Shown here one piece after another: positions 1 to 8,773 of a stretch of DNA of 64,000 nt (position 1 is the stretch's first letter; the number at the start of each line of letters is the position of its first letter). A program made the translations under genes and the position numbers. A model generated the notes under the pieces. It searched no databases. It saw only the letters and a program-made list of their open reading frames with translations, and had not been told where the DNA came from. Location of the stretch: assembly GCA_964658655.1 (NCBI GenBank), contig CAZZZL010000010.1, positions 67,383 through 131,382 of the forward strand, in the 5' to 3' direction. This DNA is from G963692885 sp964658655. Its GTDB lineage: Bacteria; Acidobacteriota; Terriglobia; Terriglobales; Acidobacteriaceae.

Positions 1-218
1 CCTTTTTTCGCGGTCTCAGCGTTGACCCGGATCAACCGTCGTTGCGTATCGAGCGCTGTTGCCGTGCCGCCGACAACATGCGAAGGAATCTTGCGCGCCG
101 GTACCGCGGGCGGTGCCACTACTGGCGAGTCGTCGATGGTCTCGACTGGCGTATCAACTGTTTTTTCAGCCTCGGCAACCGGCTCAGGACCCTTGTTGAT
201 CTGCCAACCCGGGCTCAT
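1..218 (-). CDS. Hypothetical protein, translationally coupled to ribH (cut by window edge)
   Basis: The ATG at 218-216 overlaps the ribH stop codon in an ATGA arrangement, so this is probably translated by ribosomes terminating on ribH. About 72 codons are visible before the window ends. The product begins MSPGWQINKGPEP and continues with a Pro/Val/Ala/Thr-rich, probably disordered segment, then a more basic stretch around TQRRLIRVN. No domain is recognisable in what is visible. In many bacteria nusB follows ribH, and a NusB with an extended N terminus is possible, but nothing seen here confirms it. Confidence 0.55.
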   Translation of the reverse strand, partial: MSPGWQINKGPEPVAEAEKTVDTPVETIDDSPVVAPPAVPARKIPSHVVGGTATALDTQRRLIRVNAETAKK

Positions 219-1105
219 TCTGCACGTCCATGCAGGGCATGACTCACAGCGTCAATCTTGCGATGTATTGAAACCATTTCTATCGCCGCAACAGCTGCTT
301 CAAAGCCCTTGTTCCCGGCCTTCACGCCGGCACGGTTGAGCGCCTGTTCAAGCGTCTCGCACGTCAGCACGCCGAATGCATGCGGTATGCCTGTCTCCTG
401 CTGACTCTGACCAATGCCGCGCGACACCTCGTTGTAGATTGCTTCGTAGTGCGCAGTCTCGCCACGTAACAGGCAACCCAGTGTGATGACTGCATCGTAG
501 CGTTTAGTCTCTGCAAGTTTGCGCGCCGCATCGGGAATCTCCCACGCACCGGGTACTCGCACGATCTCAATATCGGCAATCTTTCCGCCGCTGCGCAGGA
601 TGCCATCGAGCGAGCCATGCAGCAGGCGATCGGTGATGACTGCATTCCAGCGCGCTACCACGATTGCAAATCGCATGCCGGCGGCCGACAGGTCGCCTTC
701 GATCGCAACCGGCTTGCCTTTCAGCGGGTCCTGCCATTCCCAGAATGCGAAAATGATGCCCGGCACTGGCTCGACCGTGAACGCGCGCGATTTCCAGTCG
801 GTGTCGATCACGCGCGTAATCCGCTTCGCATCGTCCGCATCGCTGTAGCGCTTTTCAATCCATGCAGCGGCAGCATTGCGCACTTCATCCAGCTGCGTGA
901 CTTCAATCAGGATGTCGGCAGCAAAGTTCGACATGCCGTCGAGAAACTCGATATTCCCCAGCGGCGCAAGGAACGGCCGACCCCGGCTCGCTTCCGTCTC
1001 CCAGCCTCGTCCCGGCTCGAATCCAAGCGTGTCAAAAAAACTGACGAGCGCGTCGTAAACGGCAGGCGTACTGGCAGCCCGCACAAATGTTATTCCCTTG
1101 ATCAT
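215..1105 (-). CDS. ribH: 6,7-dimethyl-8-ribityllumazine synthase with N-terminal VOC-like domain
   Basis: The C-terminal ~150 residues are lumazine synthase, which condenses 5-amino-6-ribitylamino-uracil with dihydroxybutanone phosphate in riboflavin synthesis. Visible signatures are IVVARWNAVITDRLL, the VPGAWEIP loop, TLGCLLRGETAHYEAI with the catalytic-type His, and FGVLTCETLEQALNRAG. The N-terminal ~140 residues (MIKGITFVR..., FFDTLGFEPG..., IIFAFWEWQDP) do not belong to RibH, which is usually about 155 residues long. They read like a VOC/glyoxalase-type beta-alpha fold. The frame is continuous across the junction with no good internal start, so this looks like a true fusion. The next gene overlaps its stop by four bases. 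The RibH call is firm; the fold of the N-terminal part is inferred. Confidence 0.9.
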   Translation of the reverse strand: MIKGITFVRAASTPAVYDALVSFFDTLGFEPGRGWETEASRGRPFLAPLGNIEFLDGMSNFAADILIEVTQLDEVRNAAAAWIEKRYSDADDAKRITRVIDTDWKSRAFTVEPVPGIIFAFWEWQDPLKGKPVAIEGDLSAAGMRFAIVVARWNAVITDRLLHGSLDGILRSGGKIADIEIVRVPGAWEIPDAARKLAETKRYDAVITLGCLLRGETAHYEAIYNEVSRGIGQSQQETGIPHAFGVLTCETLEQALNRAGVKAGNKGFEAAVAAIEMVSIHRKIDAVSHALHGRAE

Positions 1106-1228
1106 GCCTATTCAGACTACCATCCGTACGCGGCAGACGCCGCTCGCGAAAGCATGGCAAATCACTGTCAACAGGCCGATTTTGGTAGACTTGCGAGTCC
1201 CTCCGTCCCAGCCCAAGGAGCACCAATC

Positions 1229-2011
1229 ATGGCCTACGAGCATCTCCACCTTGACCTGAATCAAAACATAGCCACCGTGACGCTCGACCGGCCCAAGGTC
1301 ATGAATGCGCTGAATCGCGGGCTGTTCAACGATCTGGAAGCAGTGTTCCTTGAACTGGCGGGAAACCTGGAAATCCGCGCTGTGATCCTGACCGGCGCAG
1401 GTGAAAAAGCATTCGCCGCCGGCGCAGATATCAACGAACTCAGTGTCGTCAACGCAAACCAGGGCCAGGCCCTCGCCGCACGCGGCCAAGCAGTGTTCGA
1501 CCTTATCGAAAATTGTGGCAAACCGGTCATTGCCGCCATTAATGGATTTGCCCTCGGCGGCGGCTGTGAACTGGCGATGGCCTGTACCATCCGGATTGCC
1601 AGCGACCGCGCCCGGCTCGGCCAGCCCGAGGTAAAGATCGGCCTCATCCCCGGTTACGGCGGAAGTCAGCGACTGCCCCGCCTGGTCGGCAAAGGGGCCG
1701 CGCTCAAAATGCTGCTCACGGGCGAAATGGTCTCTGCCGTGGAGGCTCTGCGTATTGGACTCGTCGACGAAGTCGTTTCCGCCGAAGAACTGCTGCCACG
1801 CGCTCAGTCCCTGGCCACATCGATCGCCGCCAATGCCCCGCTGGCAGTTCGCAGTTGCATCGAGGCAGTGAATGCCGGCTTTGACCTGCCCCTGGCTGCC
1901 GCCCTGGAACTGGAAGCCTCGCGCTTCGGCCTGGCCTGCGGCACGGAAGATAAAGCTGAGGGAACGGCCGCCTTCCTGGGGAAGCGCGCGCCCGTCTGGA
2001 ATGGCCGCTGA
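1229..2011 (+). CDS. Enoyl-CoA hydratase/isomerase (crotonase family)
   Basis: Protein of 260 residues hydrating trans-2-enoyl-CoA, as in beta-oxidation or short-chain acyl-CoA metabolism. The oxyanion-hole segments are GAGEKAFAAGADINEL (about 56-71) and INGFALGGGCELAMAC (104-119). Both catalytic glutamates of true hydratases are present: E114 in GGGCE and E134 in GQPEVKIGLIP. The ATG at 1229 is chosen because AAGGAG lies at 1215-1220, eight bases upstream. The frame stays open far upstream, but that part only mirrors ribH on the other strand. It is transcribed divergently from ribH, with a 123-base spacer. The exact acyl substrate cannot be read from the sequence. Confidence 0.9.
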   Translation: MAYEHLHLDLNQNIATVTLDRPKVMNALNRGLFNDLEAVFLELAGNLEIRAVILTGAGEKAFAAGADINELSVVNANQGQALAARGQAVFDLIENCGKPVIAAINGFALGGGCELAMACTIRIASDRARLGQPEVKIGLIPGYGGSQRLPRLVGKGAALKMLLTGEMVSAVEALRIGLVDEVVSAEELLPRAQSLATSIAANAPLAVRSCIEAVNAGFDLPLAAALELEASRFGLACGTEDKAEGTAAFLGKRAPVWNGR

Positions 2012-2134
2012 GTGAAATACGAGCGTGGCCGGAGATTCCAACATGCCGCCGGGATTGACCACCTCTGACAGCGGCATGCCGGCTCCGACGCGGCAAGTTG
2101 ATATGCTGAAGACAGGACAATTCTGACCGACTTC

Positions 2135-2722
2135 ATGACGCTGACCCGGACTCTCGCGCTCCTCCCTGCATTGCTCGTTTCTTTTACCGTCGCCATCGTG
2201 GCGGGCTGCCATCGTCAGCCTGATTCTGCGCGGGAAGCAGCGGTCGAAGCCAGGGCTGCGCAAAAACAGCAGGCCCAGGTCTTTTCCAAGAAGGAGAATG
2301 CGGCGCGTGATGAAGTCAACGAGATCCCGCCGCCATCGAAAGAGCGCTACCTCTCTGTGCACTCATCCGATGGCTGGGTAAATCCCTTCCTCACCATTCA
2401 CCGCGATACAGTCGAGTTACGCATCATTTTTCCGCAGACGACGGGCAGTCCCATCGACGGCGGCAGCAGCATGCTTCACCCCGCAGCAGCACGCAAACAA
2501 ACAGTCGACGTTCGCCTGGCGGACCTTCCTGACGCCCTGGCTGCGATCCCTGCCTATGCATGGCCCTACGGTCGTGTGATTGCCGTCCAGGAGTCTTCGG
2601 CAGCCGCCAGGCAGGACCGCGCACAGGTAAGGCGCACCGAAGAGTCCACCATGCAGATCCTCAACGACCTCGGCATCGTGGTCGATGAATGGAACGGCAA
2701 CTCCAATTCCCTGCTGCATTAA
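2135..2722 (+). CDS. Putative lipoprotein, unknown function
   Basis: Protein of 195 residues starting with a hydrophobic signal segment and a lipobox ending VAGC (Cys about 24), so probably a lipid-anchored envelope protein. After a Gln/Ala-rich linker the mature part contains SDGWVNPFLTIHRDTVELRI and ends with ILNDLGIVVDEWNGN. No enzyme motif is visible. It lies 123 bases after the crotonase on the same strand and converges with the dehydrogenase at 2746. It is a conserved-looking hypothetical; I do not recognise the family. Confidence 0.7.
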   Translation: MTLTRTLALLPALLVSFTVAIVAGCHRQPDSAREAAVEARAAQKQQAQVFSKKENAARDEVNEIPPPSKERYLSVHSSDGWVNPFLTIHRDTVELRIIFPQTTGSPIDGGSSMLHPAAARKQTVDVRLADLPDALAAIPAYAWPYGRVIAVQESSAAARQDRAQVRRTEESTMQILNDLGIVVDEWNGNSNSLLH

Positions 2723-2745
2723 TTCGACGGGCTGGACCAGCCGTA

Positions 2746-3711
2746 TCAGTAGCCTTCGGTTACCACATTTACCAGTGGCTCACCGTTTTTAAAGCGCTCA
2801 ATCTGCTGCCCTGCCAGCGTGAATGCACGCTCCAGAAACCGCGGACTGCCACCCGCTACATGCGGCGTAAGGAAAAGATTCGGTGCTTTCCACAAGGGAT
2901 GGCCCGGCGGCAACGGCTCAGGATCGGTGACGTCGAGCGCGGCGCGAATGCGTCCGGATTGAAGCGCCGCTACCAGTGCATCGGTTTCGACTACCGGTCC
3001 GCGCGCTGCATTGACCAGCAGCGCGGCCTGTTTCAGCTTCGCCAGTCGAGGCGCGTCAAACATATGTTCCGTAGCCTTGGTTAAAGGCACAATTACAATT
3101 ACGATATCGGCATCCGGCAGCAGTCCGTCCAGCTCCTCGATCCCATGAATGCTGTCCCGCTTTCGCCGGCTTAGACGCGTGAAGGTGACGCCAAAGGGCT
3201 GCAGTCGATCCTCGATAGCCTTCCCGATCGCTCCATACCCAACGATCAGAATGTGCTTTCCAGATAAATCCTCGCCAAAGACAGGAACGACCGGCTTCTT
3301 TGCATCAGGATGCAGTTGCTGATACGTATCATCTGCCTCCGTACGGCGCTCCCATTGCTCGCTCCGCCGGATGTTCTCGTACAACGGGAAAAACTTGATC
3401 GACGCGAAAATGGCGGCGACTACCCACTCCGCCACCGGAATATCGTGGATACCCTGGCCATCGCACAGAATGGCGCCCTGCGGTATATGGTCCACCATCG
3501 CATCGATCCCAGCCGAAAGTGCCTGCAGCACTTTCACCCCGCGCATGAAGGGCAGCACGGTCGCCACCGTCTTCGACATATACGGAACGATCCAGAATTC
3601 GACTTCAATCGGTCCTGTCGGTTCGTCGGGGACCTGCACAATCTCGATGTCCGAGGGAAGCAGGTGGCGATAAATCGGATCGAAGTGCGCCGGTACACCA
3701 ACTCGCAGCAT
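2746..3711 (-). CDS. D-isomer specific 2-hydroxyacid dehydrogenase
   Basis: NAD(P)-dependent oxidoreductase acting on 2-hydroxy or 2-keto acids, about 321 residues. The Rossmann glycine motif is VGYGAIG (around 155-165). The catalytic residues of the family are in place: Arg in NAARG, Glu in DPEPLPPGHPLW and His in LTPHVAGG. The ATG at 3711 is preferred because AGAAGGA sits about ten bases upstream. A TTG two codons earlier directly abuts the stop of the preceding gene and would leave only a four-base spacer. It lies immediately downstream of the LPDAPS protein gene and may be cotranscribed. Substrate unknown (glyoxylate/hydroxypyruvate or phosphoglycerate-like acids are possible). Confidence 0.87.
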   Translation of the reverse strand: MLRVGVPAHFDPIYRHLLPSDIEIVQVPDEPTGPIEVEFWIVPYMSKTVATVLPFMRGVKVLQALSAGIDAMVDHIPQGAILCDGQGIHDIPVAEWVVAAIFASIKFFPLYENIRRSEQWERRTEADDTYQQLHPDAKKPVVPVFGEDLSGKHILIVGYGAIGKAIEDRLQPFGVTFTRLSRRKRDSIHGIEELDGLLPDADIVIVIVPLTKATEHMFDAPRLAKLKQAALLVNAARGPVVETDALVAALQSGRIRAALDVTDPEPLPPGHPLWKAPNLFLTPHVAGGSPRFLERAFTLAGQQIERFKNGEPLVNVVTEGY

Positions 3712-3717
3712 CGTCAA

Positions 3718-4563
3718 TTAATCCTTCTGATGAAAAACGTGGTCGTTGATGTCAGGCCAGAATTCCTTCACGGTAAAAGTCGCGCCGTCCAGGATGACGT
3801 TGGTCAGCCAACGCTGGCCAGTCTTCGTCCAGGTCCGGTCCACACCCGGGTAGTAGAGATCAGAAATTCCTGATGCTGCGCCTGCGCCAACCACCTCAGA
3901 ATAGTTTGGCTCTTCGCGGCCGTCATCACCACGTGTAATCAGCGTGCGACTGAACGAGTACGCGCCGCGCTTTAAAATACCGCCATGTCCCAGTGTGTAG
4001 TAGCGGGAATCCTGGTGCAGGGCTGACGGCAGCAGGAATTCCACAAATGTATTTTCATTGATCTGGTCAGCAAGGGAATGCCAGTAGTACCGACCGTAGC
4101 CGGCAGCGCCCTGGTGAAATTGCGGATATGAATTTTCTGCCATGGCGACACCCGCCAGACCGCCCACGAAAATGAAGGATGAGTAATCGAAATTGTCCTG
4201 CAGAGTCGTCTTGAATTTGTCTTTTACGGTTTGCGGCGGCAGCTTCTGGTCTGCACTCACCGAGCGAAAGTTTGGCACAATGCCAAGGATGCGCTTGGTC
4301 TGCTTGCCTTCCCCGGATCCATCCGTCGCTGGTGCACTGCTGCCCGTTGTGCTCTGCGGTGCCTCCGCAGCGCTGCTCGAGACTGTTGGCGAGGGTGCAT
4401 CCGGCAGAGCAGCGGCATCATCAACTGCAGGCGCGGATGAACTGTAATTGACCTGTCTGGCCTGTTGTGCAATTGCCGCCGTGCAACCTATTGCAAGCAG
4501 ATTGCAGGCGATCGCGCCTTGTAAAAGCTTGAGACGCTTCGAGCTTCCTGTTTTCATGTTCAT
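3718..4563 (-). CDS. Secreted acidobacterial protein with LPDAPS motif
   Basis: Protein of 281 residues with a signal peptide (basic start, hydrophobic core, cut near AIAQQA). It is followed by a low-complexity Ser/Ala/Thr linker carrying LPDAPSP (about 53-59), then KRILGIVPNFRSVS and a globular C-terminal half rich in aromatic residues (GAAGYGRYYWHSLAD, SRYYTLGHGG). LPDAPS followed by RILGI-PNF is a pattern I associate with exported proteins of Acidobacteria. The function is unknown. It may be an outer-membrane or periplasmic protein. Its stop abuts the following dehydrogenase gene. Confidence 0.75.
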   Translation of the reverse strand: MNMKTGSSKRLKLLQGAIACNLLAIGCTAAIAQQARQVNYSSSAPAVDDAAALPDAPSPTVSSSAAEAPQSTTGSSAPATDGSGEGKQTKRILGIVPNFRSVSADQKLPPQTVKDKFKTTLQDNFDYSSFIFVGGLAGVAMAENSYPQFHQGAAGYGRYYWHSLADQINENTFVEFLLPSALHQDSRYYTLGHGGILKRGAYSFSRTLITRGDDGREEPNYSEVVGAGAASGISDLYYPGVDRTWTKTGQRWLTNVILDGATFTVKEFWPDINDHVFHQKD

Positions 4564-4643
4564 TCTGACGTATGGGATTCAAAACAGACCCCAACGGCTG
4601 CAACCTATTTTCGAGGCTGCTGAACAACCTAGGGCAGAAGCCG

Positions 4644-5843
4644 CTAAAACGCCTTCCTGATTGCTTCGAGACCAGCCGCAATCTCCTCCAGTCCGGTTGC
4701 GTATCCCAGGCGAAGGTGCCCCTCACCCTGGGGTCCGAAGACTATCCCGGGAATCGTTGCCACGTGCGCTCGATCGAGTAAGAGTGCCGCCGCTTCCCTG
4801 CTATCGGGATGTATCCGACCACTGTCAGGAAAAGCGTAAAACGCACCCTGCGGCAGACTGCAACTGAACCCCAGTTCGATGAGGCCATTCACAAGAAGGT
4901 CACGCCTCTGCCGGTATTCCTCCCTGCGCAGTTGAAGGTCGCGGGGCGGCGTCTGCATGGCTGCTAGTCCTGCATACTGCACCATGGTCGTCACGCCATT
5001 GGTTGAATACAGCACCAGCTTTTTCAGGCCGGTCATGAACGGCTCTTTCGCGACTGCGTAGCCGATGCGCCAGCCCGTCATCGCGTAGCTTTTTGAAAAA
5101 GTGTAGGTCGTGATGGTGCGCTCGGCCATGCCTGGCAGCGACGCGATCGAGACATGCTCGCCGTCATACACCAGGTCTTCATATGCCTCATCGGCGATGA
5201 CGACCAGGTCGCGTTCCTGCGCAAAATCCGCAGCCTCCTGTGCTTCGCTTCGAGAGAAGACCACACCGCTTGGGTTCTGTGGCGTGTTGTAGTAGATGGC
5301 ACGCGTTGCCGGCGTCGCGTATCTTGCCAGCGTCCTCGACAAACCCTCACGCCGCGCCTCTTCTGTCGGCACAAAGATCGGCGTCGCTTCTGCAGCACGC
5401 ACCATGTCGGCAATCGGCGTCCAGTAGGGTGAAAAGACCAGCACTTCATCCCCTGCGTCGAGTACAGCCTGGAAACTCACCCACAACGCATGAGCACCGC
5501 CAACAGTCACAATCACGTCATCGACTGAAACCTCATGCATCTGGTTACGCGCCTTCAATTTCTCGACAATTGCCTTCCGGAGCGCCGGTATACCGGACGA
5601 TGGAGCGTATTTTGTCCTGTCTTCGACCGCAGCCTGCACCAGTGCCTGCTTGATGGGCTCCGCCGTTGGGGAGAATGGTTCTCCGCCATGAAATGCATGC
5701 ACAGTCTGGCCGCTCGCGCGCAACTCCAGTACCCGGTTGCGGACCTTCACGATATCCGAGAAGCCAACATGTTCAAGTCGCTTCGCCAGGCGGGCAAAGC
5801 TTCGTGGTGCTGCCGTATTCGAGATAAAGGAGCGTGCGCTCAT
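4644..5843 (-). CDS. PLP-dependent class I/II aminotransferase
   Basis: Transaminase of fold type I, 399 residues. Visible are the N-terminal substrate loop FHGGEPFSP, the YAPSSGIPALRKAI segment, NTPQNPSGVVF with the Asn that contacts PLP, VIADEAYEDLVYDG with the Asp that binds the pyridine nitrogen, the Schiff-base lysine in TFSKSYAMTGWRIGY, and the C-terminal Arg region HLRLGYA. It resembles aspartate or aromatic aminotransferases. The ATG at 5843 starts at MSARSF and matches family length. An earlier in-frame ATG at 5915 would overlap the opposite-strand small gene and adds an untypical 24 residues. It lies 230 bases downstream of hisA. Confidence 0.88.
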   Translation of the reverse strand: MSARSFISNTAAPRSFARLAKRLEHVGFSDIVKVRNRVLELRASGQTVHAFHGGEPFSPTAEPIKQALVQAAVEDRTKYAPSSGIPALRKAIVEKLKARNQMHEVSVDDVIVTVGGAHALWVSFQAVLDAGDEVLVFSPYWTPIADMVRAAEATPIFVPTEEARREGLSRTLARYATPATRAIYYNTPQNPSGVVFSRSEAQEAADFAQERDLVVIADEAYEDLVYDGEHVSIASLPGMAERTITTYTFSKSYAMTGWRIGYAVAKEPFMTGLKKLVLYSTNGVTTMVQYAGLAAMQTPPRDLQLRREEYRQRRDLLVNGLIELGFSCSLPQGAFYAFPDSGRIHPDSREAAALLLDRAHVATIPGIVFGPQGEGHLRLGYATGLEEIAAGLEAIRKAF

Positions 5844-5903
5844 GGGGCCTGCCGTTTCTTTTGTCTGCTGCTTCAGTGTAGTCAACGATGCTATCGTGAC
5901 GAA

Positions 5904-6080
5904 ATGCGCCGCCATTTACTCTGGTACGGAATCGCCGCCTGCTGGTCCCTTGCGGCACTTGCCGGCCTGCTGTTGCACCATGCACAACAGGCCCTGCCTG
6001 CGGCACTTTGTGCCCTTGGATTCGCAGCCGCCGGTGTATGGATAGGCAAACGGGATGCCGCCGCCCTTCTTAACTGCTAG
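5904..6080 (+). CDS. Small two-helix membrane protein (58 aa)
   Basis: Short open frame beginning MRRHLLWYGIAACW with two hydrophobic helices (about 6-25 and 31-47) separated by HHAQQ and ending GKRDAAALLNC. The distribution of basic residues fits a small integral membrane protein. No clear Shine-Dalgarno sequence precedes the ATG. Its end overlaps the last bases of hisA on the opposite strand. It could be real, or a hydrophobic chance frame. Confidence 0.4.
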   Translation: MRRHLLWYGIAACWSLAALAGLLLHHAQQALPAALCALGFAAAGVWIGKRDAAALLNC

Positions 6081-6790
6081 ACGGCAAGACGCCCCAGGTA
6101 GACCGCCATGCCTGCAACAGCATCAACGCCCATAGCCTGCAGCGCATCGATTTCAGCTTGTTCGCGAATGCCACCGGCAACAATTAACTGTCGTTCCGTG
6201 AGTTTCCTCAACGACTCGGCGACACTGAGCGGAAAACCCTGCATCGTGCCTTCCTTGTCGACGTGCGTGTAGAGAAACGCATCGCAATACGGTTCGAGCG
6301 CCCGGATGGCCGTCTCGGGTGTCAGGTCTGCGTGATCTTTCCAGCCCTTCACCGCGACCTTGCCATTTTTTGTATCGACGCTGAACACCAGGCGATCTTT
6401 GCCGAGAGTCTCCGCAAGCTCCCGTGCAAAGCCTGTGCGCACCAGTTGTGATTCAGCCGATGCCGCGGCGCCGGTCTCCGTGTCCCCTGCCCCGAAGAGA
6501 GCAGAGCCCAGGATGACCCGCTTTGCGCCAGCCTCCAGCATCTCCTGCGCCGCCACCATCGAATGAATCCCGCCGCCCACCTGGCACGGTAGACGCTTCG
6601 CCAGCTTCTGAATCAGCACACGGTTTTCACCCTGTCGCATCGCAGCGTCCAGATCGATCAGTTGCACCATCGGATACTTTGAAAAACGCTCAATCCAATA
6701 TTCAAAATCATCAAAAGCCAGTTTTAGATGTTGGCCCTGCACTAACTGCACAATGCGACCACTCATCAGATCGATCGAAGGAATCAACAT
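6077..6790 (-). CDS. hisA: HisA, ProFAR isomerase
   Basis: Isomerises N'-ProFAR to PRFAR, the fourth step of histidine synthesis; (beta/alpha)8 barrel of 237 residues. The start MLIPSIDLMSGRIVQLVQG carries the first catalytic Asp (ID-L). The second is in the YTHVDKEGTMQG loop. Phosphate-binding VGGGIHS and VAGGIRE are both present. It is the last gene of the minus-strand operon and overlaps the hisF stop by seven bases, indicating translational coupling. An upstream extension in the same frame lies wholly within hisF and is not used. Confidence 0.96.
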   Translation of the reverse strand: MLIPSIDLMSGRIVQLVQGQHLKLAFDDFEYWIERFSKYPMVQLIDLDAAMRQGENRVLIQKLAKRLPCQVGGGIHSMVAAQEMLEAGAKRVILGSALFGAGDTETGAAASAESQLVRTGFARELAETLGKDRLVFSVDTKNGKVAVKGWKDHADLTPETAIRALEPYCDAFLYTHVDKEGTMQGFPLSVAESLRKLTERQLIVAGGIREQAEIDALQAMGVDAVAGMAVYLGRLAV

Positions 6791-7557
6791 GGCAGCCTCA
6801 CCGGTATGCCATCTTTCTGCAGTTGCTTTTTCAAGGAGCGCGCATCCGACACACCAAAATGAAAGATGCTTGCCGCGAGCGCAGCGTCTGCACGTCCACG
6901 TTTGAATACATCCGCAAAATGCGCAGAAGTTCCCGCTCCACCTGAAGCAATCACCGGAATCTGTACAGCGGTACTGACAGCCGCCGTAAGCTCGCAATCA
7001 AAACCGGCACGTGTTCCATCTGCATCCATAGACGTCAATAAAATTTCCCCGGCCCCGCGGTCTTCTGCCTCGCGCGCCCACTCGATCACCCGACGACCCG
7101 TTGCCTTTCGACCACCATTCACAAACACCTCGGCTGCATCGAGTGGCGCACCTGGATTTCTCCGCGCATCAATCGCGACAATGACCGCCTGCGCACCGAA
7201 GTTGCGGCCAATGTCATCGATCAACCCGGGAGCCACGAGCGCTGCCGAGTTAATACTCACTTTATCCGCCCCTGCATCGAAGACGGCAGAAGCATCAACG
7301 GCGCTGCGAATACCACCACCCACCGTGAACGGAACGAACAACGACCGAGCTGTCCGCTTCACCGTTTCAATAAGCGTACCGCGGCCTTCATGTGTTGCCG
7401 TAATGTCCAGCAGGACAATCTCATCTGCACCTGATTCCGCGTGGCGCGCAGCGAGTTCGGCAGGATCACCTGCATCGCGGATCGCGATGAACTGCACGCC
7501 CTTCACCACGCGACCGTCCTTCACATCGAGACACGCAATAATGCGTTTGGTCAGCAT
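6784..7557 (-). CDS. hisF: HisF, imidazole glycerol phosphate synthase cyclase subunit
   Basis: Cyclase half of IGP synthase, which uses ammonia from HisH to convert PRFAR into IGP and AICAR. The start MLTKRIIACLDVKDGRVVKG carries the catalytic Asp of the CLDV segment; the second catalytic Asp is in LLTSMDADGTRAGFD. Phosphate sites are FTVGGGIRS and VIASGGAGT. Length 257 residues is normal. The ATG at 7557 fits HisF homology; an in-frame ATG four codons earlier is possible. It overlaps hisH by seven bases and hisA by seven. Confidence 0.97.
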   Translation of the reverse strand: MLTKRIIACLDVKDGRVVKGVQFIAIRDAGDPAELAARHAESGADEIVLLDITATHEGRGTLIETVKRTARSLFVPFTVGGGIRSAVDASAVFDAGADKVSINSAALVAPGLIDDIGRNFGAQAVIVAIDARRNPGAPLDAAEVFVNGGRKATGRRVIEWAREAEDRGAGEILLTSMDADGTRAGFDCELTAAVSTAVQIPVIASGGAGTSAHFADVFKRGRADAALAASIFHFGVSDARSLKKQLQKDGIPVRLPC

Positions 7558-8159
7558 GAAGGTTTCCATTCGAGAAAATTGCGCAGCACCCGGAGCCCGA
7601 CTGCGCCGGATTTCTCCGGATGGAACTGTACTCCCATGACGTTGCCGCGCTCGACCGCGCCCGAGAATTCACAGCCGCCATAGCTGGTCTTCGCTACTGT
7701 CGCCGCGACGACCGGGGCTCGATACGCGTGCGTGTAATAAACATAGGCGCCATCATCCACACCGAACATCAACCGAGAGCCATATGCAACCGATACAGAA
7801 TTCCAACCAACATGCGGCACCTTTTCTGCTGTCACAAAGCGCTCGCAGCTTTCCGAAAATGCACCAAGCCCCGGAACACCCGGAGCCTCCGTACTGCCTG
7901 CGAACAGCCACTGCAGGCCAACGCAGATACCCAGAAACGGTGTACCAATTTCGACCGATTGCCGCACCGCTTCGGTGAGTCCTGAATCTTCCAAAGCCTG
8001 CGTGGCGTTGAAATGACCCACTCCGGGCAGAACAAGCTTTTCCGCTGTCAGCACCTGAGCGGGGTCAGCAGTTACGCGGACATTCGCGGCACCGAGCGCG
8101 TCGAACGCTTTGAGCACAGACGTCAGGTTGCCCGCCTTGTAATCAATGACTGCGATCAC
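7551..8159 (-). CDS. hisH: HisH, imidazole glycerol phosphate synthase glutaminase subunit
   Basis: Class I glutamine amidotransferase of 202 residues that delivers ammonia to HisF. The nucleophile elbow GICVGLQWLF contains Cys79. The His/Glu pair is in MGVQFHPEKSG near the C terminus. The start is a GTG at 8159 (reads MIAVIDYKAGN) that shares a base with the hisB stop as TAGTG, so it is translationally coupled. The open frame extends further upstream only inside hisB. Confidence 0.96.
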   Translation of the reverse strand: MIAVIDYKAGNLTSVLKAFDALGAANVRVTADPAQVLTAEKLVLPGVGHFNATQALEDSGLTEAVRQSVEIGTPFLGICVGLQWLFAGSTEAPGVPGLGAFSESCERFVTAEKVPHVGWNSVSVAYGSRLMFGVDDGAYVYYTHAYRAPVVAATVAKTSYGGCEFSGAVERGNVMGVQFHPEKSGAVGLRVLRNFLEWKPSC

Positions 8160-8773
8160 TACAGCAGTCCCTTGGTGCTCGGCAGCATTTCCGCCAGTTG
8201 CTGATCGCGCGAGCATGCCACGCGCAATGCTCTTGCAAACGCTTTAAACAGCGCCTCGATCTTGTGGTGATTGGACCGCCCGTACATCGTTTTCAAATGA
8301 ACATTTGCGCGAGCGCCGCGGGCGAAGCCTTCAAAGAAATCTTCAACCAGTTCTGTCTGCAGATCGCCGACGGTGACGACGTTCACCTGCGTATCGATCA
8401 CACTTGCGACGCGTCCGCTCAGGTCAATCGCTGCAATGGCGAGCGTCTCATCCATCGGCATCAGGAAATAGCCGGCCCGCAGAATTCCCTTCTTGTCGCC
8501 GAGCGCCTTATCGATTGCTTCACCGAGCGCAATGCCCACATCCTCAACAGTATGGTGCTGGTCGACATCAAGATCCCCGTCGCAACGCAACTTGAGATCA
8601 AACGCCCCATGCCGCGTGAAAAGTTCGAGCATGTGATCGAAGAAACGGATGCCCGTGTGCACTTCATAGAGACCGCCGCCTTCGATTGTTATTTCCAGAT
8701 CGATTTTCGTTTCGGTGGTAAATCGATGGATCTTCGCGCTCCGCGTATTCGCAGTTCTCTCCAACTCCGGCAT
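8159..8773 (-). CDS. hisB: HisB, imidazoleglycerol-phosphate dehydratase
   Basis: Manganese-dependent dehydratase converting IGP to imidazole-acetol phosphate, about 204 residues. It is monofunctional, with no histidinol-phosphatase domain. Metal-binding His motifs are FFDHMLELFTRHG, DQHHTVEDVGIALGEA and NHHKIEALFKAFARAL. The ATG at 8773 is chosen because it shares a base with the hisC stop (TGATG) and has GGAG nine bases upstream; another ATG five codons earlier lacks such a site. hisH begins on its stop codon. Confidence 0.95.
   Translation of the reverse strand: MPELERTANTRSAKIHRFTTETKIDLEITIEGGGLYEVHTGIRFFDHMLELFTRHGAFDLKLRCDGDLDVDQHHTVEDVGIALGEAIDKALGDKKGILRAGYFLMPMDETLAIAAIDLSGRVASVIDTQVNVVTVGDLQTELVEDFFEGFARGARANVHLKTMYGRSNHHKIEALFKAFARALRVACSRDQQLAEMLPSTKGLL

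Noticed and set aside
1112..2362. Long minus-strand frame antisense to the crotonase
   Set aside because: Shadow of a high-GC coding gene; Arg/Gly/Ala-rich product with no motif.
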